Source: Candidatus Legionella polyplacis
GTDB taxonomy: Bacteria > Pseudomonadota > Gammaproteobacteria > Legionellales > Legionellaceae
Assembly (NCBI RefSeq): GCF_037013735.1
Contig: NZ_CP135136.1
Span: forward strand, 372,001-436,000
Direction of reading: 5' to 3'
DNA length: 64,000 nucleotides
In this document: piece by piece, positions 37,800 through 51,533 of the stretch
Numbering within the stretch: the first letter of the stretch is position 1
How the letters are laid out: every line of letters begins with the position of its first letter
The notes under the pieces: model-generated
The model's input: the letters and a program-made list of their open reading frames with translations, nothing else
The model's database searches: none
Told to the model about the DNA's origin: nothing
Translations under genes and position numbers: made by a program

Positions 37800-38575
37800 T
37801 TAAATTTGCTACGTGGAATGTTAATTCTTTAAAAGTTCGTTTGAGTTATGTTTTAGATTGGATTAAATTTTTTAATATAGATGTATTAGCATTGCAAGAG
37901 ACTAAATTACAAAATAAAAATTTCCCGGAAAAAATTTTTTTTGATTTAGGTTATTATACAGTGTTTAATGGTCAAAAATCTTATAATGGAGTTGCTATTA
38001 TAAGTAAATTTCCAATCATGAATAATAGTGTGATTAATTATAAGAATTTGGGATATTTAGGTTCTCGTTTGTTGGCTGTTACGATTTTAGATATTAGGAT
38101 TATTAATATATATGTTCCAAATGGATTTAATATAGGTTCAGAAAAATTTTTGTATAAGTTAATTTGGTTAAAAGATTTGATTTCTTTTATTAAGAGTCAA
38201 TTATGTTTTTATTCAAAAATAATTATTTTGGGTGATTTTAATATTGCTCCAGGAGATAGTGATATTTATGATTCTAAAAGAATCAAAGATTGTTTGTTAG
38301 TCAGTAAAGTTGAACGTAATTTTTTTTTTAAAATATTGTCTTTAGGTTTTAAGGATATTTTTAGTTTATTATTGAAATATGAACAATGTTTTAGTTGGTG
38401 GGATTATAGATTTAATAGTTTTGAATTGAATAAAGGTTTTCGTATAGATCATATATTATTAAGTAATAGTTTATTGAATATATGTATAGATTTTGGAATT
38501 GATAAATATCTTAGAGGATTAAATAGACCTTCAGATCATGCACCAGTATGGTGTGTATTAAATTATGTAGGTTAG
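37796..38575 (+). CDS. Exodeoxyribonuclease III / AP endonuclease (second of two)
   Basis: Paralogue of the preceding gene. It has 259 residues from TTG at 37796 (MIKFATWNVNSLKVRL), which overlaps the upstream TGA in the four bases TTGA; a TTG at 37790 is also possible. Catalytic segments are NVNSLKVR, DVLALQETKL, ILGDFNIAPGDSDIY, SWWDYR, GFRIDHILLS and the terminal PSDHAPVW. The GxRIDHIL and PSDHAPVW forms are closer to E. coli ExoIII than those of the first copy. Two AP endonucleases in tandem are a luxury in such a small genome and suggest distinct roles. Confidence 0.9.
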   Translation: MIKFATWNVNSLKVRLSYVLDWIKFFNIDVLALQETKLQNKNFPEKIFFDLGYYTVFNGQKSYNGVAIISKFPIMNNSVINYKNLGYLGSRLLAVTILDIRIINIYVPNGFNIGSEKFLYKLIWLKDLISFIKSQLCFYSKIIILGDFNIAPGDSDIYDSKRIKDCLLVSKVERNFFFKILSLGFKDIFSLLLKYEQCFSWWDYRFNSFELNKGFRIDHILLSNSLLNICIDFGIDKYLRGLNRPSDHAPVWCVLNYVG

Positions 38576-38744
38576 ATGCTTTTGTAGGTGAGTTTATTTA
38601 TAATAGATTATTTATTGAATAAAAATTTTTTTTGTGATATGAATTAAAATAAAGATTTTTGTTGTTATTATTAAAAATTATTAGTAGATAAAAATTAATA
38701 ATTATTAATATATTTCATAATATATATGAAATTGGAGAATGTTA

Positions 38745-38948
38745 ATGAAAGATTTAGTACATCCTAAATACACTGATATAGAAGTTAGGTGTAATTGTGG
38801 TTATTATTTTATTGTTGGTTCAACTTTAAATAAAAGTTTGAATATTGAAATTTGTTCTCAGTGTCATCCATTTTATACAGGAACGCAAAAGATAGTTAGT
38901 GCAGGTGGTAGAGTTCAAAAGTTTATAGATCGTTATAAAATAAAGTAA
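38745..38948 (+). CDS. rpmE: 50S ribosomal protein L31
   Basis: It has 67 residues from the ATG at 38745 (MKDLVHPKY). GGAG seven bases upstream decides for this start over the ATG at 38739. The zinc-ribbon cysteines CNC...CSQC are present, so it is the zinc-containing form. The segment CHPFYTGTQKIV and GGRVQKFIDRY are typical. A strong terminator follows at 39022, so rpmE is monocistronic or the end of its unit. Confidence 0.95.
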   Translation: MKDLVHPKYTDIEVRCNCGYYFIVGSTLNKSLNIEICSQCHPFYTGTQKIVSAGGRVQKFIDRYKIK

Positions 38949-39282
38949 GATATTTTTGTTTTTTAATAAAGTTAAAATTAATAATGTTATAAAAGTATAT
39001 ATATTATGTATAGTTAGTATTGGCGCTTGTGTAGCGCCTTTTTTATATTTTGAATTTTATTTTTAAATAAGATACTTATTGTTATAATATTTGTTTGTTA
39101 AAACATTAAATTTTTTTATTAGTTTTTATTTTATTGAGTATTAAATTAAAATTATGTTCTAATGAAAATTAGTTTTTAAAAAAATTTGTTTTTACATAAA
39201 GTTAATGAAATTTTGATGAGTAAACATGTTTTAAAAGAAATATAGTTTTTATGTTAATTTCATATAAATTTAGGATTTTTTT
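38949..39282. other. Intergenic region rpmE/MFS gene
   Basis: 334 bases that contain the rpmE terminator (39022-39044) and, beyond it, AT-rich sequence that must hold the promoter of the MFS gene. No further gene is visible. Confidence 0.5.
39022..39044 (+). terminator. Intrinsic terminator after rpmE
   Basis: Stem GGCGCT/AGCGCC with a five-base loop TGTGT, followed by six T. One of the most GC-rich short hairpins in the protein-coding part of the window. Confidence 0.9.
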
Positions 39283-40614
39283 ATGTATGAAGAAAAGATA
39301 GAAAATAAAATATTTTTAAATAATAAAAAAAGACAATGTACAATATTTTATTGGTTTATATGTGGTCTTAGTGCTTTATATTATAGTTATGAATATTTTT
39401 TACGTATTTTCCCCAGTGTTATGGAGAGTTCTTTGCGTGAGTATTTTCATTTGTCAGCTACTGGATTTGGATTTTTATCTGTTTTTTATTACTGTGCTTA
39501 TGTTCCAATGCAATTACCTGTTGGAATGTTATTAGATTATTATGGTCCTAGATTATCTTTAACAGTAGCTTGTTGTTTTTGTGTTATAGGTACTTTTGTA
39601 TTTTCTAATACAAATATATTTTGGATTGCTGCGGTAGGAAGATTTTTAGTTGGATTTGGATCTTCTTTTGCATTTGTTGGTGTTTTAAAATTAGCGACAA
39701 TTTGGCTTCCAAGGGATAAGTTAGCTTTAATAGCAGGAATAACTGCATCTTTAGGAACTATTGGTGCTATGATTGCAGATAATTTACTTGGAGAGTTAGT
39801 GATTGCTGTAGGTTGGAAAAGAGCTATAAATTTTACTGCTCTTTTTGGATTTTTTTTAGTTATTATGTTATGGATTGGTATTAGAGATAAAAAACAATAT
39901 GAAGTTTCTGATAATTTGTATTTAAGTTTTAAAAAAAGTTTTATAAGTTTATGTGTTATTATTTGTAATAAACAAATTTGGGTAAATGGTTTTTTTGGAT
40001 GTTTGGTTTATTTACCTACAACTGTGTTTGCTGAATTATGGGGAGTTCCTTATTTAGTTCATGCTTGTAATTTTACGCAAGAAGAAGCTAATTTTGCTAA
40101 TTCTTTATTATTTTTTGGTTTTACTGTTGGTGCTCCTTTAATGGGATATATATCTGACAGATTACGATGTCGTAAGATACCAATGTTATTTGGAGCTTCT
40201 GGAGCAGCAGGTGTTATGTTAATAATTTTATATTATCCTTGGTTAAGTAAATGTTCAATTAATTTTTTGGTATTTATTTTGGGTATATTATATAGCGTTC
40301 AATGTATTGTGTTTGTTATTGGTAGAGAAATAGGATCTGAAGAATATTCTGGTACTTCAATGGCTGTTACAAATATGATAGTGATGCTTGGAGCGATGTT
40401 TTTGCAACCTTTTGTAGGAAATTTATTAGATTTAAGCTTGTCACTGCATACAAGTAAAGTTTTTTTAGGTAATATAGATAATATTAATAGGGTTAAAGAT
40501 TTATATACTAGGATTGATTATCAATTTGCTTTATCTAGCATACCTATTGGTATTATTATTGCTGTTATTTTAGCCTTTTTTTTAAAGGAAACTTATGTTA
40601 ATAAAACTAAATAA
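39283..40614 (+). CDS. MFS transporter, Legionella Pht-like
   Basis: Major facilitator with 443 residues and about 12 membrane segments. The segment YYSYEYFLRIFPSVMESSL followed by GFLSVFYYCAYVPMQLPVGMLLDYYGPR and the later FAFVGVLKLATIWLPRDK are typical of the large Legionella/Coxiella MFS group that includes the phagosomal amino-acid and nucleoside transporters (Pht). The substrate cannot be read from sequence. Retention suggests uptake of an amino acid or nucleoside from the host cell. It begins at an ATG and stands apart from its neighbours. Confidence 0.8.
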   Translation: MYEEKIENKIFLNNKKRQCTIFYWFICGLSALYYSYEYFLRIFPSVMESSLREYFHLSATGFGFLSVFYYCAYVPMQLPVGMLLDYYGPRLSLTVACCFCVIGTFVFSNTNIFWIAAVGRFLVGFGSSFAFVGVLKLATIWLPRDKLALIAGITASLGTIGAMIADNLLGELVIAVGWKRAINFTALFGFFLVIMLWIGIRDKKQYEVSDNLYLSFKKSFISLCVIICNKQIWVNGFFGCLVYLPTTVFAELWGVPYLVHACNFTQEEANFANSLLFFGFTVGAPLMGYISDRLRCRKIPMLFGASGAAGVMLIILYYPWLSKCSINFLVFILGILYSVQCIVFVIGREIGSEEYSGTSMAVTNMIVMLGAMFLQPFVGNLLDLSLSLHTSKVFLGNIDNINRVKDLYTRIDYQFALSSIPIGIIIAVILAFFLKETYVNKTK

Positions 40615-40866
40615 AAGTTTTTGTTATAAAATTTTAAGTTTTATTATAGATATAAATATTTTACTAATTTAAATTAGATATGTTGTATAGTTAATATTAT
40701 TGAATTATAGTAAATTATTTATTTTTGTTTAGTAGATTTTTATTATGTCTTTAGTTTAGTTTTTAAAAAATTGTTAATTTAGTTATTATCAAAAGTATTT
40801 TAAGATGGTATAAATAGATATTTAAAAAAGAATAATATTTTTTTATTTAAAATATATGGTTTAAAA

Positions 40867-41460
40867 ATGATAAATTTAATCTGGTTGGGTATGATTATAC
40901 TATCGTTTATTAGTGCGATTATTCAAAATCGTATAGATCAATTGATGATATCTATTATTAAGTCTGCTAAGTTTGGTTTTCAAATTGCCATTAATTTATC
41001 TGGAATAATGGCCTTGTGGTTAGGTGTTATGAAAGTTATTTTAGATTCCGGTTTAATTAATTATTTGTCTAGAATTCTTAAACCTATTATGTATGTTTTA
41101 TTCCCGGATATTCCAATTTTTCATCCAGCTATTAAAGCCATGTCATTAAATATAATTGCTAATATTTTAGGTTTATCTAATGCTGCCACTCCGTTTGGAT
41201 TGCAGGCAATGAAGGAGTTACATAAATTAAATAATTATGTAGATTATGCTACTAATTCTATGTGTACTTTTGTTGCTATTAATATTTCTAGTATTCAAGT
41301 TATTCCTATAACTACACTTGCTTTGCTTTCTATGAATGGAAATTTACATCCTGGAAAAATTGTGTACGCTATTTTATTAGCTACATCAGTATCTACTATT
41401 GTGGCTATTTTTTTTACGAAAATCTTTGAGAAATATTATACTTATCAGGTAGATAAGTAA
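40867..41460 (+). CDS. spmA: SpmA-type nucleoside-recognition (gate) domain membrane protein
   Basis: Homologue of Bacillus 'spore maturation protein A', 197 residues with about five membrane segments. Diagnostic segments are SGIMALWLGVMKV, LNIIANILGLSNAATPFGLQAMKEL and MCTFVAINISSIQVIP. Despite the name the family is widespread in bacteria that do not sporulate, and is related to the gate domain of nucleoside transporters. It forms a pair with spmB, 29 bases downstream. The pair may act as a small two-subunit transporter; its substrate is not established. Confidence 0.88.
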   Translation: MINLIWLGMIILSFISAIIQNRIDQLMISIIKSAKFGFQIAINLSGIMALWLGVMKVILDSGLINYLSRILKPIMYVLFPDIPIFHPAIKAMSLNIIANILGLSNAATPFGLQAMKELHKLNNYVDYATNSMCTFVAINISSIQVIPITTLALLSMNGNLHPGKIVYAILLATSVSTIVAIFFTKIFEKYYTYQVDK

Positions 41461-41489
41461 AGAGTTTTATTATAGTGGGATATGACAAT

Positions 41490-42041
41490 ATGTTTATTGA
41501 TTTAAGTAAATTTTTTAGTTTTTTATTTGTTTTTTTCTTTATTTTTGTTTTTGTTTATGCTGCCTTTGTAAGGGTTAATGTTTTTGATGTTTTTGTTTCC
41601 GGAGCTAAGGATGGGTTTTCAACTAGTATTGTTTTGGTTCCATATTTAGTAGCTATGATAGTTGCTGTTGGTATGTTACGTTCATCTGGTTTTTTTGAAA
41701 TAATTGAGAAGATTCTTCATCCTGTATTATTTAAATTAGGTATTCCTTCTTTATTGTTACCATTAATATTAATTAGGCCATTTTCTGGTAGTGCTTCTAT
41801 AGGAATTATGGCTGAATTAATGCATGAATATGGAGGAAATTCTGATATTGCTAAAATGGCTGCTATTATGATGGGTAGTACAGAAACTACTTTTTATATT
41901 ATTACTACTTATTTTGGTATTATAGGTATTAAAAATACGAGATATACTGTTTTGGTTGGTTTACTGGCTGATTTTTTTGGGATTGCTTCTAGTATTGTTA
42001 TTTTTCATTTTTTTTTTAAGAAATTAGTTTTAATTAGATAA
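41490..42041 (+). CDS. spmB: SpmB-type nucleoside-recognition (gate) domain membrane protein
   Basis: Partner of SpmA, 183 residues from the ATG at 41490 (MFIDLSKFF); a GTG at 41475 is possible. Diagnostic segments are VFDVFVSGAKDGF, LVPYLVAMIVAVGMLRSSG, RPFSGSASIGIMAELM and MMGSTETTFYIITTYFG. The match with SpmA in order and spacing is as in Bacillus and Legionella. Both proteins are hydrophobic and probably form one inner-membrane complex. Confidence 0.88.
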   Translation: MFIDLSKFFSFLFVFFFIFVFVYAAFVRVNVFDVFVSGAKDGFSTSIVLVPYLVAMIVAVGMLRSSGFFEIIEKILHPVLFKLGIPSLLLPLILIRPFSGSASIGIMAELMHEYGGNSDIAKMAAIMMGSTETTFYIITTYFGIIGIKNTRYTVLVGLLADFFGIASSIVIFHFFFKKLVLIR

Positions 42042-42150
42042 ATAACGGTATTAACTGATGTTATACAAATAGTTGTTTTTTAGTAAAAATTATTTGTTTT
42101 GTTGTATTTATGTAAACTTTAAAGTTTTGTTTATTAATAATGAATTATAT

Positions 42151-43368
42151 ATGTTAGAAATTTACAGTTCAAAAAAACAAGTTTGGTACGATAAGTTAAT
42201 TTCTGGATGTTGTGAAATTATATCGATTAGTGAATTGATTTATAAATTGAAAAGTAAGAAGAAATTAGTTATTAAGGCTGGTTTTGATCCAACATCTGCA
42301 GATTTGCATTTAGGTCATGTTCTCATTCTTAAGAAATTGAGTCAATTTCAAATGTTGGGGCATCAGATTATTTGTTTAATTGGTGATTTTACTGCTAGGA
42401 TAGGTGATCCTAGTGGAAGTAGTGTTTCTCGAGTACCTCTTTCCAAAGAAAGTATCTGGAATAATATTAGATTTTATGAGGAACAAATATTCAAAGTTCT
42501 TGATAGAAATAAGACAAAGATAGTTTATAATTCTGCATGGTTAAATACTTTGAGTATTGAAGATTTTTTTAGTTTAATGTCTAAGTGTTCTGTTTCTAGA
42601 ATATTTCAGAGAGAAGATTTTCGAAGAAGATATTCTTTGAAAAAATCTATTTTAATTAATGAATTTTTATATCCTTTGTTACAAGGTTATGATTCTGTGG
42701 TTCTAAATGCTGATGTTGAGGTAGGAGGTATTGATCAGAAATTTAATTTATTGATTGGAAGAGAGATTCAAAAGAAATATGGATTGACACCACAATGTGT
42801 TATGATGCTGCCATTGATGACAGGTTTAGATGGTGTTAGAAAAATGTCAAAATCTTTTAATAATTATATTGGAATTAATGAATCTCCTGAAGAGATATTT
42901 GGAAAAATTATGTCTATTTCAGATAATACAATGTGGCATTATATTAAAGTGTTAGATTTAAAATCTTTGTGTGGATTCGATTTATTTAGTCAAACAAAAA
43001 AGATTAGTGGATTAGATATAATGAATGTTAAAGTTTTGTTAGCTAAAGAATTAGTTATGTTTTTATATACTCGTAAAGATGCTAATTTGGCACATAAGAT
43101 ATTTATAGATAAGTTTAGAAATAAATTAGTTCCAGAGAATTTAATTATAGAAACTATTTTATATGATGAAGGGTTGTCTATTATAAATATTTTGAGACAT
43201 TTAAATTTTTCTCGAAGTAATTCTGAATCTTTTCGTTTAATAAAACAAGGTGCTGTTAAAATTGATGGTAAACGTATTTTTGATTTATCTGTGCGATTTT
43301 TTGAAAATAAAATATATATTATACAAGTTGGTAAATTACGTTTTTCTAAATTTATTTTAAAAAAATAA
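42151..43368 (+). CDS. tyrS: Tyrosyl-tRNA synthetase
   Basis: Charges tRNA-Tyr. It has 405 residues from the ATG at 42151; the frame extends upstream to 42073 but that part is not like TyrRS. The HIGH motif is HLGHVLIL, the tyrosine site includes GFDPTSADLH and LLQGYDSVVL, and the second class I motif is KMSKSFNN. A C-terminal S4 domain closes the protein (SFRLIKQGAVKIDGKRI). The form KMSKS and the LIGDFTARIGDPSG segment show the TyrZ-type bacterial enzyme rather than the E. coli TyrS type. Confidence 0.95.
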   Translation: MLEIYSSKKQVWYDKLISGCCEIISISELIYKLKSKKKLVIKAGFDPTSADLHLGHVLILKKLSQFQMLGHQIICLIGDFTARIGDPSGSSVSRVPLSKESIWNNIRFYEEQIFKVLDRNKTKIVYNSAWLNTLSIEDFFSLMSKCSVSRIFQREDFRRRYSLKKSILINEFLYPLLQGYDSVVLNADVEVGGIDQKFNLLIGREIQKKYGLTPQCVMMLPLMTGLDGVRKMSKSFNNYIGINESPEEIFGKIMSISDNTMWHYIKVLDLKSLCGFDLFSQTKKISGLDIMNVKVLLAKELVMFLYTRKDANLAHKIFIDKFRNKLVPENLIIETILYDEGLSIINILRHLNFSRSNSESFRLIKQGAVKIDGKRIFDLSVRFFENKIYIIQVGKLRFSKFILKK

Positions 43369-43395
43369 TGGAAAAATATATTTCATATAAAAAGT

Positions 43396-43422
43396 TTGAC
43401 AAATTTATTAAGTAAGTATAAT
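43396..43422 (+). promoter_or_regulatory. rRNA operon promoter
   Basis: Consensus TTGACA (43396-43401) and TATAAT (43417-43422) with a 15-base spacer, 129 bases before the 16S gene. Both hexamers are perfect; the spacer is a little short. Confidence 0.8.
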
Positions 43423-43447
43423 ATTTTGTATTCTTAGTATAGATAAA

Positions 43448-43459
43448 GTTCTTTAAAAA
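43448..43459 (+). promoter_or_regulatory. boxA-like antitermination site in the rRNA leader
   Basis: GTTCTTTAAAAA resembles the boxA core (TGCTCTTTAACAA) and lies in the leader between the promoter and 16S, its usual place. Confidence 0.65.
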
Positions 43460-43550
43460 TTTAAAACAGACTATGAGGACACTTTATGATAGTTATGAAT
43501 AGTAAAGTGGTATATAGCTAGTAAATATGTAAAATAAATGCTAGAGAATT

Positions 43551-45109
<1,559 letters not shown>

Positions 45110-45197
45110 CGAAGTAAGTAGAATAAGAAATCATAATTTAATTATTGTGTCTGATTAGTTTGTTTTTATGTTTTTATAAGTTTTTTATTTTTTTTGG

Positions 45198-45270
45198 GGG
45201 GTCGTAGCTCAGTTGGTAGAGCTTCTGTTTTGCACGCAGATGGTCGGGAGTTCAATTCTCCCCGACTCCA
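45198..45270 (+). tRNA. tRNA-Ala (anticodon TGC)
   Basis: Spacer tRNA in the rRNA operon, 73 bases. Acceptor arms GGGGTCG/CGACTCC pair (one G-U); the anticodon loop is TTTGCAC with TGC; the T arm is GGGAGTTCAATTCTCCC. CCA is not encoded. A tRNA-Ile, often also in this spacer, is absent. Confidence 0.96.
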
Positions 45271-45378
45271 TGAGGTTTTTTTATATGTTTTTTTGTTATT
45301 TAACAATTTGGAAAAATGCATTTAGGTATACACAAGCAAATTAGATAATAAAATTTTTGTAGAGATTTTATTTTATAT

Positions 45379-48399
<3,021 letters not shown>

Positions 48400-48481
48400 A
48401 TATAATATAAAATTTTATTGTTAGTTTTTTGATATTTTATTAATTAATATTTTAATTATTCTAAGATATATTAGAATTTTT

Positions 48482-48597
48482 CCTGGTAATTATAGCGATT
48501 TGGAACCACCTGATCCCATTTCGAACTCAGAAGTGAAACGAATATGCGCCGATGATAGTATGAAGCTTCTTCATGTTAAAGTAGGTGATTACCAGGT
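48482..48597 (+). rRNA. rrf: 5S ribosomal RNA
   Basis: About 116 bases. The closing helix CCTGGTAAT/ATTACCAGG pairs fully; the central GATCCCATTTCGAACTCAGAAGTGAAAC is the conserved loop B/C region. It follows 23S by about 80 bases. Confidence 0.96.
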
Positions 48598-48656
48598 TTA
48601 TTTTTAATAATACTTTTTTATTATTTGCTATAAATAGGTTCTTTTAAAAGAGAAAA

Positions 48657-48728
48657 AGGCGCGTAGCTCAATGGTAGAGTATCATCTTGACATGGTGGTG
48701 GTTGGTGGTTCGATTCCACTCGTGCCTA
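48657..48728 (+). tRNA. tRNA-Val (anticodon GAC)
   Basis: 72-base cloverleaf. The acceptor arms AGGCGCG/CGTGCCT pair (one G-U), the anticodon loop TTGACAT carries GAC, and the T arm is GTGGTTCGATTCCAC. An A-U first pair is unusual for tRNA-Val (normally G-C). It lies between 5S and thrS and is probably transcribed with the rRNA operon. Confidence 0.9.
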
Positions 48729-48761
48729 ATTATTATGTGAACTTTTTGTATGTTTTATTTT

Positions 48762-48783
48762 ACCTTTATTAATAAAGGTTTTT
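48762..48783 (+). terminator. Palindromic hairpin with T-run upstream of thrS
   Basis: A perfect palindrome ACCTTTA-TTAA-TAAAGGT (48762-48779) merges into TTTTT. It should end the rRNA/tRNA-Val transcript. Its position 14 bases before the thrS ATG means that it could also sequester the thrS translation start. Confidence 0.65.
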
Positions 48784-48796
48784 AATGAATTAAATT

Positions 48797-50737
48797 ATGC
48801 CAAATATTAAGTTTTCTAATAATAGGAGTGTATATTTTGATTCTCCTGTTACAGTTTTAGATGTAGCTAAAACTATTGATTTCTTTTCTAAAAAGAAGAT
48901 ATTAGCCGGTAATATAGGTAATAAATTTGTTGATGTTAATTATCTTATAGATAAAGATAGTTTTTTATCAATCATTACTGAAGACGATAATGATGCAATG
49001 TTTATAATACGTCATTCTATGATGCATCTTTTAGCAAATGTTGTTAAGTTTTTATTTCCTGATGTTTTATTGGTAAGTGGTTCATCTGTAAAAGAGGAAT
49101 TTTATTATGATTTTTATTATAAACGTTCATTTGATTTAAATGATTTGCATCGTATAGAAAATAAAATGTATGAGTTTGTTAAAAACAATTATTCTATTGA
49201 ACGAATTGAATTCAACTATATTGAAGCTATTTCTTTTTTTAAAGAAAAAAAAGAAATATATAAAGTAAAAATTATAAAAAAAATTTCAAAAAGTTCTGTA
49301 TTCTCTCTTTACAAACAAGGAGATTTTGCGGATTTATGTAGAGGTCCTCAAGTACCTTTTACTGGGTATTTAAATTTTTTTAAATTGATAAAAGTTTCAG
49401 GTGCTTATTGGAAAGGGAATTCTGAAAATGAAATGTTACAACGTATATATGGTGTGGTTTTTAAAACTAAAAGTGATTTAGATTTATATTTTAAAAATAT
49501 AGAGAATTTAAAATCCAAAGATCATAGAAAATTGGGAATTAAGTTGGATTTATTTCATTTTCAAGATATTGCTCCTGGTATGGTTTTTTGGCATGAAAAA
49601 GGTTTGTTAATTTTAAATCTTATAAAAACGTATTTAAGAGATTTGTTATGTAAAAATAAATATCAAGAAATTAAAACACCTCAGTTAATAGATAAAAAAT
49701 TGTGGGAATTATCTGGTCATTACAGAAATTTTAATAAAGAAATGTTTTTTATAAATACAAATAAAAGAAGTTATGCTATAAAACCTATGAGCTGTCCATG
49801 TCATGTCCAAATTTATAATCAAAAAATTCATAGTTATAAGGAACTACCGATTAAATTTTCTGAATTTGGAAATTGTCATAGAAATGAACCTTCTGGATCA
49901 TTGCATGGTTTAATGAGATTAAGGAATATGATTCAGGATGATGCTCATATATTTTGTACTGAAAAACAACTTCAAAATGAAATTGTTGATATTATTAATA
50001 TTATTGAATTGGTTTATATGGATTTTGGTTTTAGCAATATTCAATATGATTTAGCATTTAGACCTAAAAAAAGAATTGGTAGTGATTCTATATGGGATAT
50101 TGCTGAAAGTTCTTTAAAAGATTCTTTAATTTATAAAAATATAAAATGGAATGGTATTAATAATAAAGGATCTTTTTATGGTCCAAAGATAGAGTGTTCT
50201 TTATTAGATAATTTTGGTCGTATTTGGCAATGTGGAACTATTCAAATAGATTTTTTTATGCCTAAAAATTTGGGAGCAATGTATATATCAAGTAACAATA
50301 AATATGAAATTCCTGTTATGATACATAGGGCTATTTTAGGATCTTTAGAACGTTTTTTAGGTATTTTAATAGAACATTATTCTGGTTCTTTTCCGTTTTG
50401 GTTATCACCAGTACAAGTAGTTATATTACCTATTAGTGAAAAACAATATAATTATGCAACAAAGATTACTAAAATTTTACAAAAAGAAGGTATTAGAGTA
50501 GCATGTAATTTGGAAAGAGAAAGAATTAATTTGAAAATTTATAAATATACTATAGAAAAAATACCTTGTTTAATAATAGTAGGAGATGAAGAGAAAAAAA
50601 ATAATATGGTTTCTATACGCACCAGAGAAGGAATTAATTTAGGTTTGATGAATGTTGATTTAATGTGTAATTTTTTAAAACATGCTGTGGCTTTAAAGGC
50701 TAAAGCAAAATGTTTAGGAGATATAAATTATTATTAA
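48797..50737 (+). CDS. thrS: Threonyl-tRNA synthetase
   Basis: Charges tRNA-Thr. It has 646 residues, the usual length. TGS domain at 1-60; editing domain with the zinc-like [11 protein letters not shown] (H at about 76) and the DLCRGPQVP segment; catalytic core with motif 2 ([18 protein letters not shown]), the zinc ligands in [10 protein letters not shown], and motif 3 ([20 protein letters not shown]); C-terminal anticodon-binding domain. It heads the cluster thrS-infC-rpmI-rplT-pheS-pheT, conserved in order from E. coli. Its stop overlaps the probable ATT start of infC. Confidence 0.97.
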   Translation: MPNIKFSNNRSVYFDSPVTVLDVAKTIDFFSKKKILAGNIGNKFVDVNYLIDKDSFLSIITEDDNDAMFIIRHSMMHLLANVVKFLFPDVLLVSGSSVKEEFYYDFYYKRSFDLNDLHRIENKMYEFVKNNYSIERIEFNYIEAISFFKEKKEIYKVKIIKKISKSSVFSLYKQGDFADLCRGPQVPFTGYLNFFKLIKVSGAYWKGNSENEMLQRIYGVVFKTKSDLDLYFKNIENLKSKDHRKLGIKLDLFHFQDIAPGMVFWHEKGLLILNLIKTYLRDLLCKNKYQEIKTPQLIDKKLWELSGHYRNFNKEMFFINTNKRSYAIKPMSCPCHVQIYNQKIHSYKELPIKFSEFGNCHRNEPSGSLHGLMRLRNMIQDDAHIFCTEKQLQNEIVDIINIIELVYMDFGFSNIQYDLAFRPKKRIGSDSIWDIAESSLKDSLIYKNIKWNGINNKGSFYGPKIECSLLDNFGRIWQCGTIQIDFFMPKNLGAMYISSNNKYEIPVMIHRAILGSLERFLGILIEHYSGSFPFWLSPVQVVILPISEKQYNYATKITKILQKEGIRVACNLERERINLKIYKYTIEKIPCLIIVGDEEKKNNMVSIRTREGINLGLMNVDLMCNFLKHAVALKAKAKCLGDINYY

Positions 50738-51272
50738 GAATAATAAATATTATAGTATTTTTAAAAATTGTAATGTTAAAGTTAATGAGCAAATTTTTGC
50801 TAAAGAAGTTCGTTTGATAAATATAGATGGTAATCAAGTTGGTATTGTTTCTTTAGATAATGCATTGAAAATGGCAAAAGAATTAAGTTATGATTTAGTA
50901 GAAATTTCTTCAAAAGCAAATCCTCCTGTATGTAAAATAATGAATTATGGAAAATTTATATTTAATTTAAATAAAAAATATTCTGAATCTAAAAAAAAGC
51001 AAAGAAAAGTAAATTTAAAAGAAATTAAATTTAGACCAACAACAGATGAAAGAGATTATTTGATTAAATTGCGTAATATAATTAGATTTTTAAAAGATGG
51101 AGATAAAGTAAAAATAACTTTAAGGTTTAGAGGGAGAGAATTATCTCATCAAGAGATTGGTATATCTTTGTTGGATCGTTTGCAGAAAGATTCTATGGAG
51201 TATGGTATTGTAGAACAAAAAACTAAACGTGAAGGGCGTCAATTATTAATAATTTTAGGTCCAAAGAAATAA
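50733..51272 (+). CDS. infC: Translation initiation factor IF-3, ATT start
   Basis: Prevents premature 50S joining and checks the initiator tRNA. The frame from TTG 50814 lacks the first 27 residues of the N-domain. Upstream codons stay open and read [28 protein letters not shown], matching the E. coli start IKGGK...RINGEIRAQEVRL. The ATT at 50733 overlaps the thrS TAA and gives 179 residues (E. coli has 180). AGGAG at 50716-50720 serves as the binding site; ATT codons at 50727 and 50730 are alternatives. The ATT start of infC is known from E. coli, where it allows autoregulation. The C domain ([16 protein letters not shown]) is intact. Confidence 0.92.
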   Translation: MKNNKYYSIFKNCNVKVNEQIFAKEVRLINIDGNQVGIVSLDNALKMAKELSYDLVEISSKANPPVCKIMNYGKFIFNLNKKYSESKKKQRKVNLKEIKFRPTTDERDYLIKLRNIIRFLKDGDKVKITLRFRGRELSHQEIGISLLDRLQKDSMEYGIVEQKTKREGRQLLIILGPKK

Positions 51273-51328
51273 AGTTGATTTATAACAATATGTTATTTGT
51301 ATTTTTTGACAAATATAGGATCATATAA

Positions 51329-51532
51329 ATGATAAAATTAAAATCACATCGTGGTATTAAAAAACGTTTTAAAATTTTAGGTAATGGTTTGATTAAATAT
51401 AGACATTCTAATAGAAATCATATTCTTACTAAGAAATCCTCTAAGAGGAAACGTTCTTTGCGTGTATCTAGTAAGTTTTTAAAGAAATGTGATACATATT
51501 CGATATTAAAATTATATAAGTTTGGAGGTTAA
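51329..51532 (+). CDS. rpmI: 50S ribosomal protein L35
   Basis: It has 67 residues. [18 protein letters not shown], followed by [15 protein letters not shown], is typical of L35 (the family start MPKMKTxxGxxKRF). It lies between infC and rplT; its stop is one base before the rplT GTG, and the ribosome-binding site of rplT lies inside its last codons, so both are translationally coupled. Confidence 0.95.
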   Translation: MIKLKSHRGIKKRFKILGNGLIKYRHSNRNHILTKKSSKRKRSLRVSSKFLKKCDTYSILKLYKFGG

Positions 51533-51533
51533 A

